64,000 nucleotides of DNA from contig PGXB01000002.1 in NCBI GenBank assembly GCA_002838945.1, positions 151,474 through 215,473 of the forward strand. Reading direction: 5' to 3'. The stretch is from a candidate division Zixibacteria bacterium HGW-Zixibacteria-1 (GTDB lineage: Bacteria; Zixibacteria; MSB-5A5; GN15; PGXB01). The translations under genes and the position numbers were made by a program. Numbering within the stretch: the first letter of the stretch is position 1; each line of letters starts with the position of its first letter. The notes under the pieces were generated by a model that made no database searches, was not told the DNA's origin, and worked only from the letters and a program-made list of their open reading frames with translations. Below are positions 1-8,286 of this stretch, piece by piece.

Positions 1-656
1 GCGATATTAAGCGCCGATTCGATGGTTTCGAGGTCGCGCATCTCACCGATCAGAACCACATCGGGATCCTCTCGCAGAGCATATTTCAGCGCCGATGAAA
101 ACGACTGCGTGTCGCTGTATACCTCGCGTTGATTTACGATCGAATGCTGATGACGATGCAGATACTCGATCGGATCCTCGACCGTAATAATATGGACTTG
201 TCGCTCCCTGTTAATCTTGTCGATAATGGCCGCCAGCGTTGTCGATTTACCCGAACCGGTCGGACCGGTTACCAGAACCAGACCTCGCGGAAGTTTGGCC
301 ATCTCGGCGATGACCTTCGGCAACCCGAGGCTTTCGAAGGTACGTATTTTGTAAGGTATCTGGCGCAGGGCCACGGCGACGTTGCCGCGCTGCATAAAAA
401 CATTGCACCGAAAACGACTCATCTGTTCTATACCGAAAGACAGATCAAGCTCGGAACTGGTTTCGAATTTCAGTCGTTGCTTCTCATTCATTATTGAATA
501 GGCCAGCTTTTTCGTATCATCCGGGTTTAATATATCATAAGGCATTCTCACCAGCTTGCCATCCACTCTGCAGACAGGCGGAGAACCGACGGTAATATGC
601 AAATCGGAAGCGTCCATTTTGACCATTTCTTCCAGAAGCTGACGTAGTCCAACCAT
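1..656 (-). CDS. pilT: Type IV pilus retraction ATPase PilT (partial, C-terminus beyond window)
   Basis: PilT powers retraction of type IV pili at the inner-membrane base of the machine. The visible 218 codons hold the N-terminal PAS-like domain, a Walker A motif (GPTGSGKS), an Asp-box region (TVEDPIEY) and the start of the Walker B segment (DPDVVLIGEMRD), the usual PilT order. The coding region runs off the left edge, so the His-box and C-terminal AIRNLIRE-type motif cannot be checked. The ATG at 656 is supported by a GGGAGA ribosome-binding site about 5 bases upstream and by the family-typical opening of about eight residues before a DLHIT motif. It lies 158 bases downstream of pilB on the same strand, so it is probably the last visible gene of the motility operon. 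PilU is an alternative, because the distinguishing C-terminus is missing. Confidence 0.93.
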   Translation of the reverse strand, partial: MVGLRQLLEEMVKMDASDLHITVGSPPVCRVDGKLVRMPYDILNPDDTKKLAYSIMNEKQRLKFETSSELDLSFGIEQMSRFRCNVFMQRGNVAVALRQIPYKIRTFESLGLPKVIAEMAKLPRGLVLVTGPTGSGKSTTLAAIIDKINRERQVHIITVEDPIEYLHRHQHSIVNQREVYSDTQSFSSALKYALREDPDVVLIGEMRDLETIESALNI

Positions 657-814
657 AATATCTCCCGATATCTAAAAGTGTTTCTTCAGATAAGTCATCA
701 TATTCTATATCGGAAGAAATGGAATAATCTTGAAGACTAAATTTATATCTTTTTGGAGTTAACTCTATGAACTATAAGGAATTCAGGATATACAGCCGAA
801 GCCGCCGGGGAATA

Positions 815-2512
815 TCAGGAAGTTACCGCAAAAACTTCCTCAATCGAAATACTACCCAACTTCATTTTAGCCACTGCGGCCATCCGCAAAGTCAGCATGC
901 CCTCTTTTATGGCCTGATCGCGCAGTTCACTCTCGGGGGCATTGGCCAGAATCATCCGCTCAATTTCCCGTGTAATCGGCATAACCTCAAAAATACCGGC
1001 CCGCCCGGAAAGCCCGGAGCCGTTGCACTCACTGCATCCCTTACCCCGGAAGGCCTTGATATCCTTCAACAGTTCATCGGGAACATGGAGGGCCTCGATC
1101 TGCTCATCGGTCAGTTTATATTCTTCCCGGCAGCCGTTGCAGATTTTACGGGTCATTCGCTGGGCCATGATCAGTCTGGTGGCACCGGCCACGAGATAAT
1201 TGGGAATACCCATATCGACCAAACGATTAATCGATGACGGCGCATCGTTGGTATGCAGGGTGGAAAAAACAAGGTGACCGGTCAACGCCGAACGAATGGC
1301 GATCTCCGCCGTTTCCGAGTCTCGAATCTCACCGACCATGATAATATCAGGGTCCTGACGCAGAAAAGACCTCAGGGCGGCCGCGAAGGTCAACCCGATA
1401 TCTGTTTTCACCGCCACCTGGTTGATACCTTCGAAATTGAACTCGACCGGGTCCTCGGCTGTCATGATGTTGACATCGATCGTGTTAATCTGTTTCAGGG
1501 CCGAATACAGCGTCGTTGTTTTACCCGAACCGGTCGGCCCGGTTACCAGGATGATGCCGTAAGGAAGGTGAATGGCATCGTCAAAACGCTTCAACGAGTC
1601 CGCCACAAAGCCCAGTTTGGTCATATCCACCATTAGCGCCTTGGGATCGAGAATTCGCATAACCACCTTTTCGCCGAAAATGGTGGGCAGCACCGAGACA
1701 CGCAAATCGACTGTTCGATCCCCGATTTTAACTTTTATTCGACCATCCTGAGGCAGCCTTCTCTCCGAAATATCAAGATCCGCCATAACCTTCAGTCGCG
1801 AAACAATGGCCGCCCGATATTTAAACGGAAGCGGCGGCATCTCGCGCAAATCACCGTCTATGCGGTAACGAACCCGGATACGTTTCTCATAGGTTTCGAA
1901 GTGAATATCCGAGGCTCCGCTTCGAATCGCATCGGCAATAATCGAATCGACCAGCTTGACCAGCGGCTTATCCTGGATGGCCGACTGCAGATCGGCCTCG
2001 GACAACCCTTCCTCGGTTTCGACCAGTTCCAGGCTCATATCGTCTTCGAGACCCTTGATTATGGTCGAGAAAGCGCTGTCATCGCGATAATAAGTCTCAA
2101 TGGCCTTCTCGATTGATTTCTCAGGAGAAATGACCGGTTGAATGGAACAGCCGGTGATAAATTTGATGGCGTCGAGAACATAAATATTGTTCGGATCGGA
2201 GATGGCGACAATGAGATTTTTATTCAGCTTGGAGATAGCGATAACGTTGAATTTACGCGCAATATCAACCGGGATCAGCTTGACTATTTCCGGATTAAGC
2301 TCGACGTCGGAAAGCCTCAAAGTTCCCATATTGAGCTGTTTTCCGATAAAACCGCTCAACTCGTCTTCGGAAGTCACGGCACCGATCGTGACCAGTGCCT
2401 GGCCGAACTTCTGGTCTTTATCTTTAACGAGGGTCAGAGCCCTCTGAAGCTGTTCGTCGGATATCTTGCCGGCCTTGACCAGCATTGCTCCCAATTCAGT
2501 AGACATACTCAT
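815..2512 (-). CDS. pilB: Type IV pilus assembly ATPase PilB (GspE family)
   Basis: PilB is the hexameric ATPase driving pilus extension from the cytoplasmic face. The 565-residue length is normal. Residues about 5-60 resemble the tandem MshEN-like T2SSE N-terminal domain (LGxxL..xGxI..xxLxxAL, then a second LxxxG repeat), known in some homologues to bind c-di-GMP. Walker A is GPTGSGKT at 325-332, the Asp box is TAEDPVEF near 351, and Walker B is IIMVGEIRD at 390-398. Two CxxC pairs at 458/461 and 493/496 form the zinc-binding element usual in PilB and GspE. The gene sits between a roadblock gene (62 bases upstream) and pilT on the same strand, so it belongs to the MglA/roadblock operon. The start could be the first or third codon (both Met); no strong ribosome-binding site separates them. 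Confidence 0.95.
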   Translation of the reverse strand: MSMSTELGAMLVKAGKISDEQLQRALTLVKDKDQKFGQALVTIGAVTSEDELSGFIGKQLNMGTLRLSDVELNPEIVKLIPVDIARKFNVIAISKLNKNLIVAISDPNNIYVLDAIKFITGCSIQPVISPEKSIEKAIETYYRDDSAFSTIIKGLEDDMSLELVETEEGLSEADLQSAIQDKPLVKLVDSIIADAIRSGASDIHFETYEKRIRVRYRIDGDLREMPPLPFKYRAAIVSRLKVMADLDISERRLPQDGRIKVKIGDRTVDLRVSVLPTIFGEKVVMRILDPKALMVDMTKLGFVADSLKRFDDAIHLPYGIILVTGPTGSGKTTTLYSALKQINTIDVNIMTAEDPVEFNFEGINQVAVKTDIGLTFAAALRSFLRQDPDIIMVGEIRDSETAEIAIRSALTGHLVFSTLHTNDAPSSINRLVDMGIPNYLVAGATRLIMAQRMTRKICNGCREEYKLTDEQIEALHVPDELLKDIKAFRGKGCSECNGSGLSGRAGIFEVMPITREIERMILANAPESELRDQAIKEGMLTLRMAAVAKMKLGSISIEEVFAVTS

Positions 2513-2574
2513 ACCGCGGTACGCATTTTTATAATTTATCCCCCGGAGTCGGATTTACAGGCAAACACGGACGA

Positions 2575-3063
2575 TCAGTCTTGAAAAATATCATCCAGTT
2601 TATCACCGGCCGAGGCCGCAAACTCATCGGTCAATCCCGGCCCCTCATCATGGGCCTTGGCCTTTAATGAAATAAATATTTTGGCCAACTCGGTTGCGGT
2701 TTCCTTGGCGTACAGCCGGACCATTCCGATCGTCGTGCGATCATCAAAGACAACCGCCAGAATCGAACGATCCCCGACCAGGGACATATGTATGTGGTCC
2801 TTTTTCCCTTGATGGAAAAGGACGGAAAATTCCGATTCGCCGACCAGCCTGGCTATTTCCTTGGTGGAGGCAAATGAACCGGCCAGTAGAGCCGCCAGCG
2901 CGGTCGTATCCAGCGAGTGGGTAAAACCCTGTCGGGTGATCAGATGACCGTCCTTGTCGACCAGCAGGGCACATTTCGCTTCGGCTCCCTTCAACATTCT
3001 GGCCAGTATGAGATCGATCTTCTCTATTTCTTCTTCGTAAATAATCAGATTATCTTCGTTCAT
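2575..3063 (-). CDS. Roadblock/LC7 domain protein, MglB-like
   Basis: This 162-residue protein is built around one roadblock/LC7 domain. After an acidic N-terminal helix (about 1-18) comes the typical pattern of a buried strand (CALLVDKDGHLI), a helix, and later strands around DHIHMSLVGDRSILAVVFDD, then a long helix and a charged tail. Roadblock proteins of the MglB type bind Ras-like GTPases and can act as their GAP or scaffold; MglB does this for MglA in Myxococcus. It starts 16 bases after the MglA-like GTPase gene ends, on the same strand, and precedes pilB. I infer it is the partner of that GTPase. Three other roadblock-like proteins are encoded in the same operon, so which one is the true GAP cannot be told from sequence alone. 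Confidence 0.82.
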   Translation of the reverse strand: MNEDNLIIYEEEIEKIDLILARMLKGAEAKCALLVDKDGHLITRQGFTHSLDTTALAALLAGSFASTKEIARLVGESEFSVLFHQGKKDHIHMSLVGDRSILAVVFDDRTTIGMVRLYAKETATELAKIFISLKAKAHDEGPGLTDEFAASAGDKLDDIFQD

Positions 3064-3079
3064 GACACCACCTCCTTTA

Positions 3080-4318
3080 CTACTTTATTCCAAACAGGCG
3101 TTTGAAGAAACCGCGTTTTTTCTTAATGATGCGTGTCGAAGGCGCCATTGTGGGCATGTGCCAGTCCTGGTAGCCATCGCTCGATTCATCATCGGAATCC
3201 GCCTCAAAATCTTCAACATCATCCGGCTTCGTCGATCGCTGGAAATCGGACACCGTGATCCTTCTCCCCCGCCGGCCCAATTTTGAAGTCGAACCCGGAA
3301 ATGGGCGGTCCTGTCCCCAGTTATCCGGTTCAGGTTCGGGCTCCTGAAGATAACTGTCGCTCCCTGCGGATATGACTTTTTCCTCCACGGGAGAAGCCGG
3401 TTTCTCATTCGTTGCGGGCGCTCGATCGACCGGAGAATGACCTCCATTCATCGCGTCACCGTTGATTTCGCTGTGCTCGAAAGCGGTCTGACCGACATCG
3501 GCAATCTCTCCGTCCTCGACTGCGGACGGGTTTTCCGTATCTTCCTTGTCGACATCATAAGCCGACTCCCTGACCGCATCCATATCCTCGATCGGCGCCG
3601 GAGCCACTTTCGCCGTTGTCTCCACGGCCGTTCCGGCCGTCGGAGCCTTCATCCCGGCCTGTTCGGCCGTCGCTGCTTTGACCTCGGCATGTTTCGGTTC
3701 CGCCGCCGCTTCCTTCTTGGCGCCGGAAGATGACTGCCCGCGGCGCGCCTTGTCGAGTACCAGCTTTATGCTCATTTTAAGAGTATCAAAAACGCCCCGG
3801 CCGTTGACCGCTTCCCCTTCAAAACATTTCCAGCCGTAGGGATTCAGCTGGGCCTCAAGTTCCGCCACCGACAGAACATTGGGCAGGTCGCGCTTGTTGT
3901 ACTGGATCACGATCGGCATCTCATTGATATCATATCCGTATTCAGCCAAATTTTCTTTCATGTTATTGATAGATTCGATATTCTCATCCATTTTATCCGG
4001 CTGGCTGTCGGCGACAAAGACTAGCCCGTCGGCGCCGCGCAACACCAGCTTCCTGGTAGCATTGTAATACACCTGGCCCGGAACGGTATACAACTGGAAC
4101 TTGGCGGTCAGACCGCTGATTTTACCTATATTAATAGGCAGAAAATCAAAATAAAGGGTTCTGTCCGCTTCCGTGGCCAGGGAGATCAGCTTTCCCCGCG
4201 TATCGCCGGGAACTTTATCATGAATGTACTGCAAATTTGTCGTCTTGCCGGACAAACCCGGCCCGTAATAGACAATTTTACAGGTCACTTCCCTGGTTGC
4301 GTAATTTATAGAAACCAT
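3080..4318 (-). CDS. MglA-like small GTPase with long C-terminal extension
   Basis: Residues 1-194 are a complete MglA-family Ras-like GTPase: P-loop GPGLSGKT at 19-26, the diagnostic YTVPGQVYYNATRK stretch near 77-90 (switch II), VFVADSQ near 100, and NKRD at 141-144. MglA switches polarity of motility machines, including type IV pili, according to its GTP state. Known MglA proteins are about 195 residues, but this one is 412. The extra 218 residues are rich in Ala, Glu, Asp and Pro, look disordered, and end in a strongly basic aromatic cluster (KKKRGFFKRLFGIK). Neighbours on the same strand are a roadblock gene 11 bases upstream and another 16 bases downstream. The tail could tether the switch to membrane or to a motor; that is an inference. 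Confidence 0.88.
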   Translation of the reverse strand: MVSINYATREVTCKIVYYGPGLSGKTTNLQYIHDKVPGDTRGKLISLATEADRTLYFDFLPINIGKISGLTAKFQLYTVPGQVYYNATRKLVLRGADGLVFVADSQPDKMDENIESINNMKENLAEYGYDINEMPIVIQYNKRDLPNVLSVAELEAQLNPYGWKCFEGEAVNGRGVFDTLKMSIKLVLDKARRGQSSSGAKKEAAAEPKHAEVKAATAEQAGMKAPTAGTAVETTAKVAPAPIEDMDAVRESAYDVDKEDTENPSAVEDGEIADVGQTAFEHSEINGDAMNGGHSPVDRAPATNEKPASPVEEKVISAGSDSYLQEPEPEPDNWGQDRPFPGSTSKLGRRGRRITVSDFQRSTKPDDVEDFEADSDDESSDGYQDWHMPTMAPSTRIIKKKRGFFKRLFGIK

Positions 4319-4329
4319 AATTCCCTTTA

Positions 4330-4671
4330 TTAGTTATTGCTGTTTATCTTGCCGACTGCGTTCTTAATCTCCAGGCGAATCAAGCCGATGTTCACATCCG
4401 GCTCGGCGGTCACGACAAGGATGCCGATCCCGGCATGTGAGAAAAAGAGTTTGCCCGAACCGGCCTCAATTGTAACCTGCGATAATGCAGCCTGCTGCAA
4501 TCGGTCCATCGACTTCTGTATGTTGCTGGTAATTGATGCCGCCAGTGCTCCAATGGTATCCTCTTCGAAGGAAGTATGGAGGTCGGACGCAATGACAATA
4601 CCGTCATCACCGACAATCATCGAGCCGGTAATTCCACTGGTTTTATTGAGTTCTTCAAGAATTTGATACAT
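4330..4671 (-). CDS. Short roadblock/LC7 protein
   Basis: A single-domain roadblock/LC7 protein of 113 residues, the minimal size for this fold. The features are a first helix (MYQILEELNKTSGITGSMIV), then DDGIVIASD, a middle helix with a run of Ala/Ser/Thr, and the final strand-helix GILVVTAEPDVNIGLIRLEI. These domains dimerise and bind Ras-like GTPases. The gene overlaps the 3' end of the preceding membrane-roadblock gene by 17 bases and ends 11 bases before the MglA-like GTPase gene, so translation of the three is probably coupled. It may be the obligate GTPase partner, or pair with the roadblock domain of a neighbour. Confidence 0.8.
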   Translation of the reverse strand: MYQILEELNKTSGITGSMIVGDDGIVIASDLHTSFEEDTIGALAASITSNIQKSMDRLQQAALSQVTIEAGSGKLFFSHAGIGILVVTAEPDVNIGLIRLEIKNAVGKINSNN

Positions 4672-5623
4672 ATCTTTCCTCCGTACTTGACGGCTTCAGA
4701 TGGCCGTAGCGTTCGGACACATATTTCCTGATCATATCGGCCGCCTGCATAATTCTGATACCGAGCAATTCATCATCCTCATGCCGGAACAGAACCAGCA
4801 GATTGACACTATCCACATTTACTATGACAAGCCGGCGCGGACCGAATATCAAATCCAGCCGCCCGACTCCGTTGTCGTCATTAATTTTCTTCAGTAATCT
4901 GTCGTTGGCTTCTCGAAACAGCAGCGAATACGGCGCCCACAACTCGGGGTCGCATCCGTCCCGCTGAAACGTCGCCATCGTCAGCCCTTCGAAATCGACC
5001 ACCGCCGCGAGTAATACCGCATGATGTTCGCCGATGTATCGAACCGCGCGGTGGAAACCATCGCTTTCTCCTAACATGACTGTCCCGCCTTTTGCTTCGG
5101 TTACACGCTCAGATGAATCGACTGTCGGACGGCCTTCGGATCTGGGAAGGTACGGCTGGGTAATAACATCATTCTCCCGATTGCCGGCGGCCGGCCGGCC
5201 GGCCACGGGACGACGCCGCGGGGAATATGCCGGTTCATCGGCAATGGCCAGAAAGAACGGCCTCATAACAAATGGCGCAGCCAGAACGTGCAGTACTATC
5301 GCCGGTAAATAGCGGGAAACTCCCAGGGCCAGCGATACCGAGAAATCCATAGAGTAGAATATCGATAGAAATACTCCCAATATTGTTCCCATTACGATGC
5401 GATATAAAAATGTCAGACCCGCGCCTGCAAAGAGCTGCAGAAGCGATGATCCGGGACGAAAGATATAAAACAGGAAACCGTAGAAAACGACCTCAAACAT
5501 GGAATATGCAAATGAACCGGTCGCCAGTTCCATGCCGAATCTTGCCGGGAAATAAAACATCGGTACTACAATCAGCAACGCCGAAAACAGTATGACCTGA
5601 GCAAATTTTTTGTTTCCAATCAT
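4655..5623 (-). CDS. Membrane protein with C-terminal roadblock-like domain
   Basis: The 322-residue product has four or five hydrophobic helices in residues about 7-125. A polar, Arg/Pro-rich linker (about 125-180) follows, then a soluble domain (about 180-300) with the strand-helix pattern of roadblock folds (HAVLLAAVVDFEGLTMATF, then GRLDLIFGPRRLVIVNVDSVNLLVLF). I infer a membrane-anchored member of the roadblock set that could recruit the MglA-like GTPase to the envelope. It begins 11 bases after the TPR-roadblock gene and overlaps the next roadblock gene by 17 bases. I know no named family with this exact arrangement. The roadblock assignment of the C-terminal part rests on pattern and context, not on a search. 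Confidence 0.68.
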   Translation of the reverse strand: MIGNKKFAQVILFSALLIVVPMFYFPARFGMELATGSFAYSMFEVVFYGFLFYIFRPGSSLLQLFAGAGLTFLYRIVMGTILGVFLSIFYSMDFSVSLALGVSRYLPAIVLHVLAAPFVMRPFFLAIADEPAYSPRRRPVAGRPAAGNRENDVITQPYLPRSEGRPTVDSSERVTEAKGGTVMLGESDGFHRAVRYIGEHHAVLLAAVVDFEGLTMATFQRDGCDPELWAPYSLLFREANDRLLKKINDDNGVGRLDLIFGPRRLVIVNVDSVNLLVLFRHEDDELLGIRIMQAADMIRKYVSERYGHLKPSSTEERYVSNS

Positions 5624-5634
5624 AATTAAACCTA

Positions 5635-6501
5635 TCAGCTAAGATCATGTTCCAATCTGCTCAAAAGCTTCGGCAGCCTCAACCTGAGTGTTCCCAGATT
5701 AATCTGTTTATTGGCTTTTATAAGCAAAAGGTTACCGTGCAAAGGTATTAACTTCAATATCAAATCATCCGCTTCGAGCAGAATATTCTCATATTCACCA
5801 AAGTCCGATATCTCAATTTGAGATTGAATCGTCTTTTCGATATCCCGGGCCACCGCCCCATACAATTCCGGCGACCCCGGCTCATCCCATCGCTGATCCG
5901 CCACCAAACCCTCGCGATTTATCAGCAAAACACCGTTAACCCCGGCCACCCCGGCGACAAAGTCCAGCAACTCTTTATACGTGATCTTTCTTTCCGGCCG
6001 TGGAGCCGGCTCCGGCCCGTCATCTTCCGAAGCGACAGCCCGAGGGACAGGGGATTCTTCATAAGCCCTGATCGGAGATTCGAGGGGCAGCTTTTTGGTC
6101 AGATCCAGTAGTTTTTGAACATGCTTGTTACCCGGATCCGACTCCAGAAGCTTATTCAATATTTTGGCCGCTTTGGCGAATTCGCCGCGATGGATATGGA
6201 TTTCGGCCAGGGCCAGTTCGGTGGCGTGACTGGTGCCGTCCAGTTCGACCGCCTTTTGTATTTCCATCTCGGCCCAGTCAAAGAGGCCCTTATCAAAATT
6301 GATCTTCGCCATCACCATATGGGCCGATCCATAACCCGGATGAATCTTCAACCCGGTCTGGCATATTCGAAAGGCTTTATCAATCTCGCCCTTCTTTCTA
6401 TAAGCTTCAGCCAATGCCGCAAAAATCTGAGAATTGGGATTCTCATTCAGAATCTTGTTGCATTTGGCTATTCTATCGTCCAGTTCCGTTACCTGAGCCA
6501 T
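5635..6501 (-). CDS. TPR repeat protein fused to a roadblock domain
   Basis: Residues 1-125 contain about three tetratricopeptide repeats (for example AEAYRKKGEIDKAFRICQTG and AEIHIHRGEFAKAAKILNK), which bind other proteins. After a Pro/Glu-rich linker, residues about 168-288 form a roadblock-like domain (VNGVLLINREGLVADQRWD, ILLEADDLILKLIPLHGNLLLIKA, then a closing helix). This is the first gene after the strong promoter at 6576-6604, with a leader of about 68 bases and a GGAG ribosome-binding site. It heads the run of roadblock, GTPase and pilus-motor genes. A scaffold between the pilus machinery and the GTPase switch is a plausible role. TPR and roadblock folds are separately well known; I do not recognise this fusion as a named protein. 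Confidence 0.78.
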   Translation of the reverse strand: MAQVTELDDRIAKCNKILNENPNSQIFAALAEAYRKKGEIDKAFRICQTGLKIHPGYGSAHMVMAKINFDKGLFDWAEMEIQKAVELDGTSHATELALAEIHIHRGEFAKAAKILNKLLESDPGNKHVQKLLDLTKKLPLESPIRAYEESPVPRAVASEDDGPEPAPRPERKITYKELLDFVAGVAGVNGVLLINREGLVADQRWDEPGSPELYGAVARDIEKTIQSQIEISDFGEYENILLEADDLILKLIPLHGNLLLIKANKQINLGTLRLRLPKLLSRLEHDLS

Positions 6502-6575
6502 GATTTAAGCTCCATTATGGTTGACAAGCCATTGATATTCATAGAATTAATATGAGTCATTTTATATAATTTATA

Positions 6576-6604
6576 ATTATAACTCCCAATATAACTTATG
6601 TCAA
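6576..6604 (-). promoter_or_regulatory. Perfect sigma-70 promoter of the roadblock/GTPase/pilus operon
   Basis: On the minus strand there is TTGACA (6604-6599), a 17-base spacer and TATAAT (6581-6576). Both hexamers match the consensus exactly at ideal spacing. Transcription would start near 6569, about 68 bases before the TPR-roadblock start codon. It lies in the only gap over 100 bases between the DUF4388 pair and pilB. Confidence 0.8.
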
Positions 6605-6614
6605 TCAAATAAAA

Positions 6615-6992
6615 TCATCCCAACACTTTTCGTGTTTGATACAGTCCCGCCAACCAAGTTATTGTCATTAATAGATATAAAGCGGTCGAGATATAGGTCG
6701 GCATCATAATCAGGCCGACTTTTTCTCCAACAACCGCCAACTGGGCAGCTATTAAAAAGCAAAATCCGATGACAAACATCTGCCAGCTTTTCGAAATCAA
6801 GCCGCCCTTAACCAGGGTGAGAATCTTAAGCGCCCAGGCAAGGCAGACGGCGGCGCAAACCAGCACCACGATATTGATCATCGCCGTGGTGGAATAAATC
6901 GCATTGGGGCTGAATGAGGCATAAGCCGGGCTTGTTGTCATAATCCCCAATATGATAAATAAATATATAATGTTTAATAGTTTTTTTATCAT
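6615..6992 (-). CDS. Small integral membrane protein of unknown function
   Basis: A 125-residue protein with four hydrophobic helices (about 5-25, 35-55, 67-87 and 93-115) and short basic loops. The first helix could double as a signal sequence. The ATG overlaps the stop of the upstream DUF4388 gene in an ATGA arrangement, so the two are very likely co-translated. A consensus promoter directly downstream starts the next transcription unit. I do not recognise the family. Its position suggests a membrane partner of the DUF4388 protein or of the pilus base, which is inference. Confidence 0.7.
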   Translation of the reverse strand: MIKKLLNIIYLFIILGIMTTSPAYASFSPNAIYSTTAMINIVVLVCAAVCLAWALKILTLVKGGLISKSWQMFVIGFCFLIAAQLAVVGEKVGLIMMPTYISTALYLLMTITWLAGLYQTRKVLG

Positions 6993-8197
6993 GATGCACC
7001 TTTCACCAGCTTTACGACCCGGTCAGCTTTTTTCACTGAGTTTATAAGATTATCGCCAATTTTATATCTCTTGACAAGTTCGCGTCTCATGGCCATCGGC
7101 GCGGTAATCTCTTTCTTGATCTGGCCCGCGGTCCGGCGGTAGACGCCCACGCCAAGGAAATAGAATACATATTCGAGCTGATTACTGAGCATATTTTCCA
7201 GTGCGCTCATAACGACATGCATCCTGACCGGCGCCGGTATTTTAAGAATCTCCATGTAAAATTTATCAAAAGGCGGGGTCAAATCGGCACCCGGATCGAA
7301 TCCCGGGAAATACATCAGGAAACCGTTGCGGAAACTCGACAGATACTTGTTAAACATGGGATTCTGCTCGCCGACGATTTCTTCGACTATGGAGCGAATC
7401 CGGTAAAAACAACTGTTATAAAGTGAAAACAGGATGGACAGGATGACTTCTTCCTCGTTCTCGACCACCTGATTTTCAGCAGTCAATTTTCCGGCCGACT
7501 GCACCAACCCGCCCAAAATCAGCTTATACATCGCCCGGCAGGTAACAAACTCGCCGATCGGCGAGATCTCAATGATATCGGGCAGGGTTCGATCACCGTT
7601 AATAAGAGAGAGAATTTTGAATTCGTCGAGCGTGATTCGGACTTCATCCTTTTTCGTCTTCGGAGACGGCGACAATCGCAGCTTGACGTCGTCGGGCGGA
7701 AGAATCTTCTGAATCTCGACCCATTCATCGATACGGCGCGTCCCTTCCATGATGACATTCATGGTGCTCAGTTCGATCGGCAGAAGGATTCGTTTGGGCT
7801 GGGCATTTTCAAGAAACTTGAAATCCCCCTCCTGCCAGCTGAAAAGATTATACACGATTTCCTCAATCTGCATCTTAAGGCAGTCGAGAATTTCTTCCTT
7901 GTCGAAGAGATCCATATCGACCAGAGTCGTTCCAAGCTGGCGTCCTGTCTGTTTGTGCAGCGTGATGGCCTTTTCCAGGTCCGACTTGGAGATCTTGCCT
8001 CGTTTCAATAAGAGATTCCCCAGCAAATCCTCGCTGGAGTTTATTGATGAGGCATGGACAATATTGCCGTCCTTGAAGGCAATCTCCTTCTGACGCGCTT
8101 TTGTCATGACCTGCAATATTCCGGTTTTCTTACCGGTCGCCAGTAATTGCAGAATATCCGAAAAGGATACCGTTTTTAGATTCCCAGTTAAACTCAT
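6989..8197 (-). CDS. DUF4388 (PATAN) protein with MshEN-like segment
   Basis: Residues 1-60 match the DUF4388/PATAN domain (LTGNLKTVSFSDILQLLATG, KKTGILQV, and a KDGNIVHA-type strand). PATAN domains are common in regulators of gliding and twitching motility. Residues about 58-115 carry a second module, LGNLLLKRGKISKSDLEKAI then GRQLGTTLVDMDLFDKEEI, which resembles the tandem MshEN repeat of PilB/GspE N-termini. The remainder (about 150-402) is helical, with a run of charged helices and no motif I can name. The protein is 402 residues, overlaps the following membrane-protein gene by four bases, and lies upstream of the pilus/MglA operon on the same strand. I infer a regulatory input to that operon's products. 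Confidence 0.8.
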   Translation of the reverse strand: MSLTGNLKTVSFSDILQLLATGKKTGILQVMTKARQKEIAFKDGNIVHASSINSSEDLLGNLLLKRGKISKSDLEKAITLHKQTGRQLGTTLVDMDLFDKEEILDCLKMQIEEIVYNLFSWQEGDFKFLENAQPKRILLPIELSTMNVIMEGTRRIDEWVEIQKILPPDDVKLRLSPSPKTKKDEVRITLDEFKILSLINGDRTLPDIIEISPIGEFVTCRAMYKLILGGLVQSAGKLTAENQVVENEEEVILSILFSLYNSCFYRIRSIVEEIVGEQNPMFNKYLSSFRNGFLMYFPGFDPGADLTPPFDKFYMEILKIPAPVRMHVVMSALENMLSNQLEYVFYFLGVGVYRRTAGQIKKEITAPMAMRRELVKRYKIGDNLINSVKKADRVVKLVKGAS

Positions 8198-8286
8198 AGC
8201 ATATCTTCATCTATCCCGGATGCGAACCGGGAAATCCCTGTAATTCTTGTATTTCTTTAATTTTATCGGGAAATTGCGGTCTAATC

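Noticed and set aside
767-1636. Plus-strand frames opposite pilB
   Set aside because: They lie inside the well-supported pilB gene and have no family pattern.
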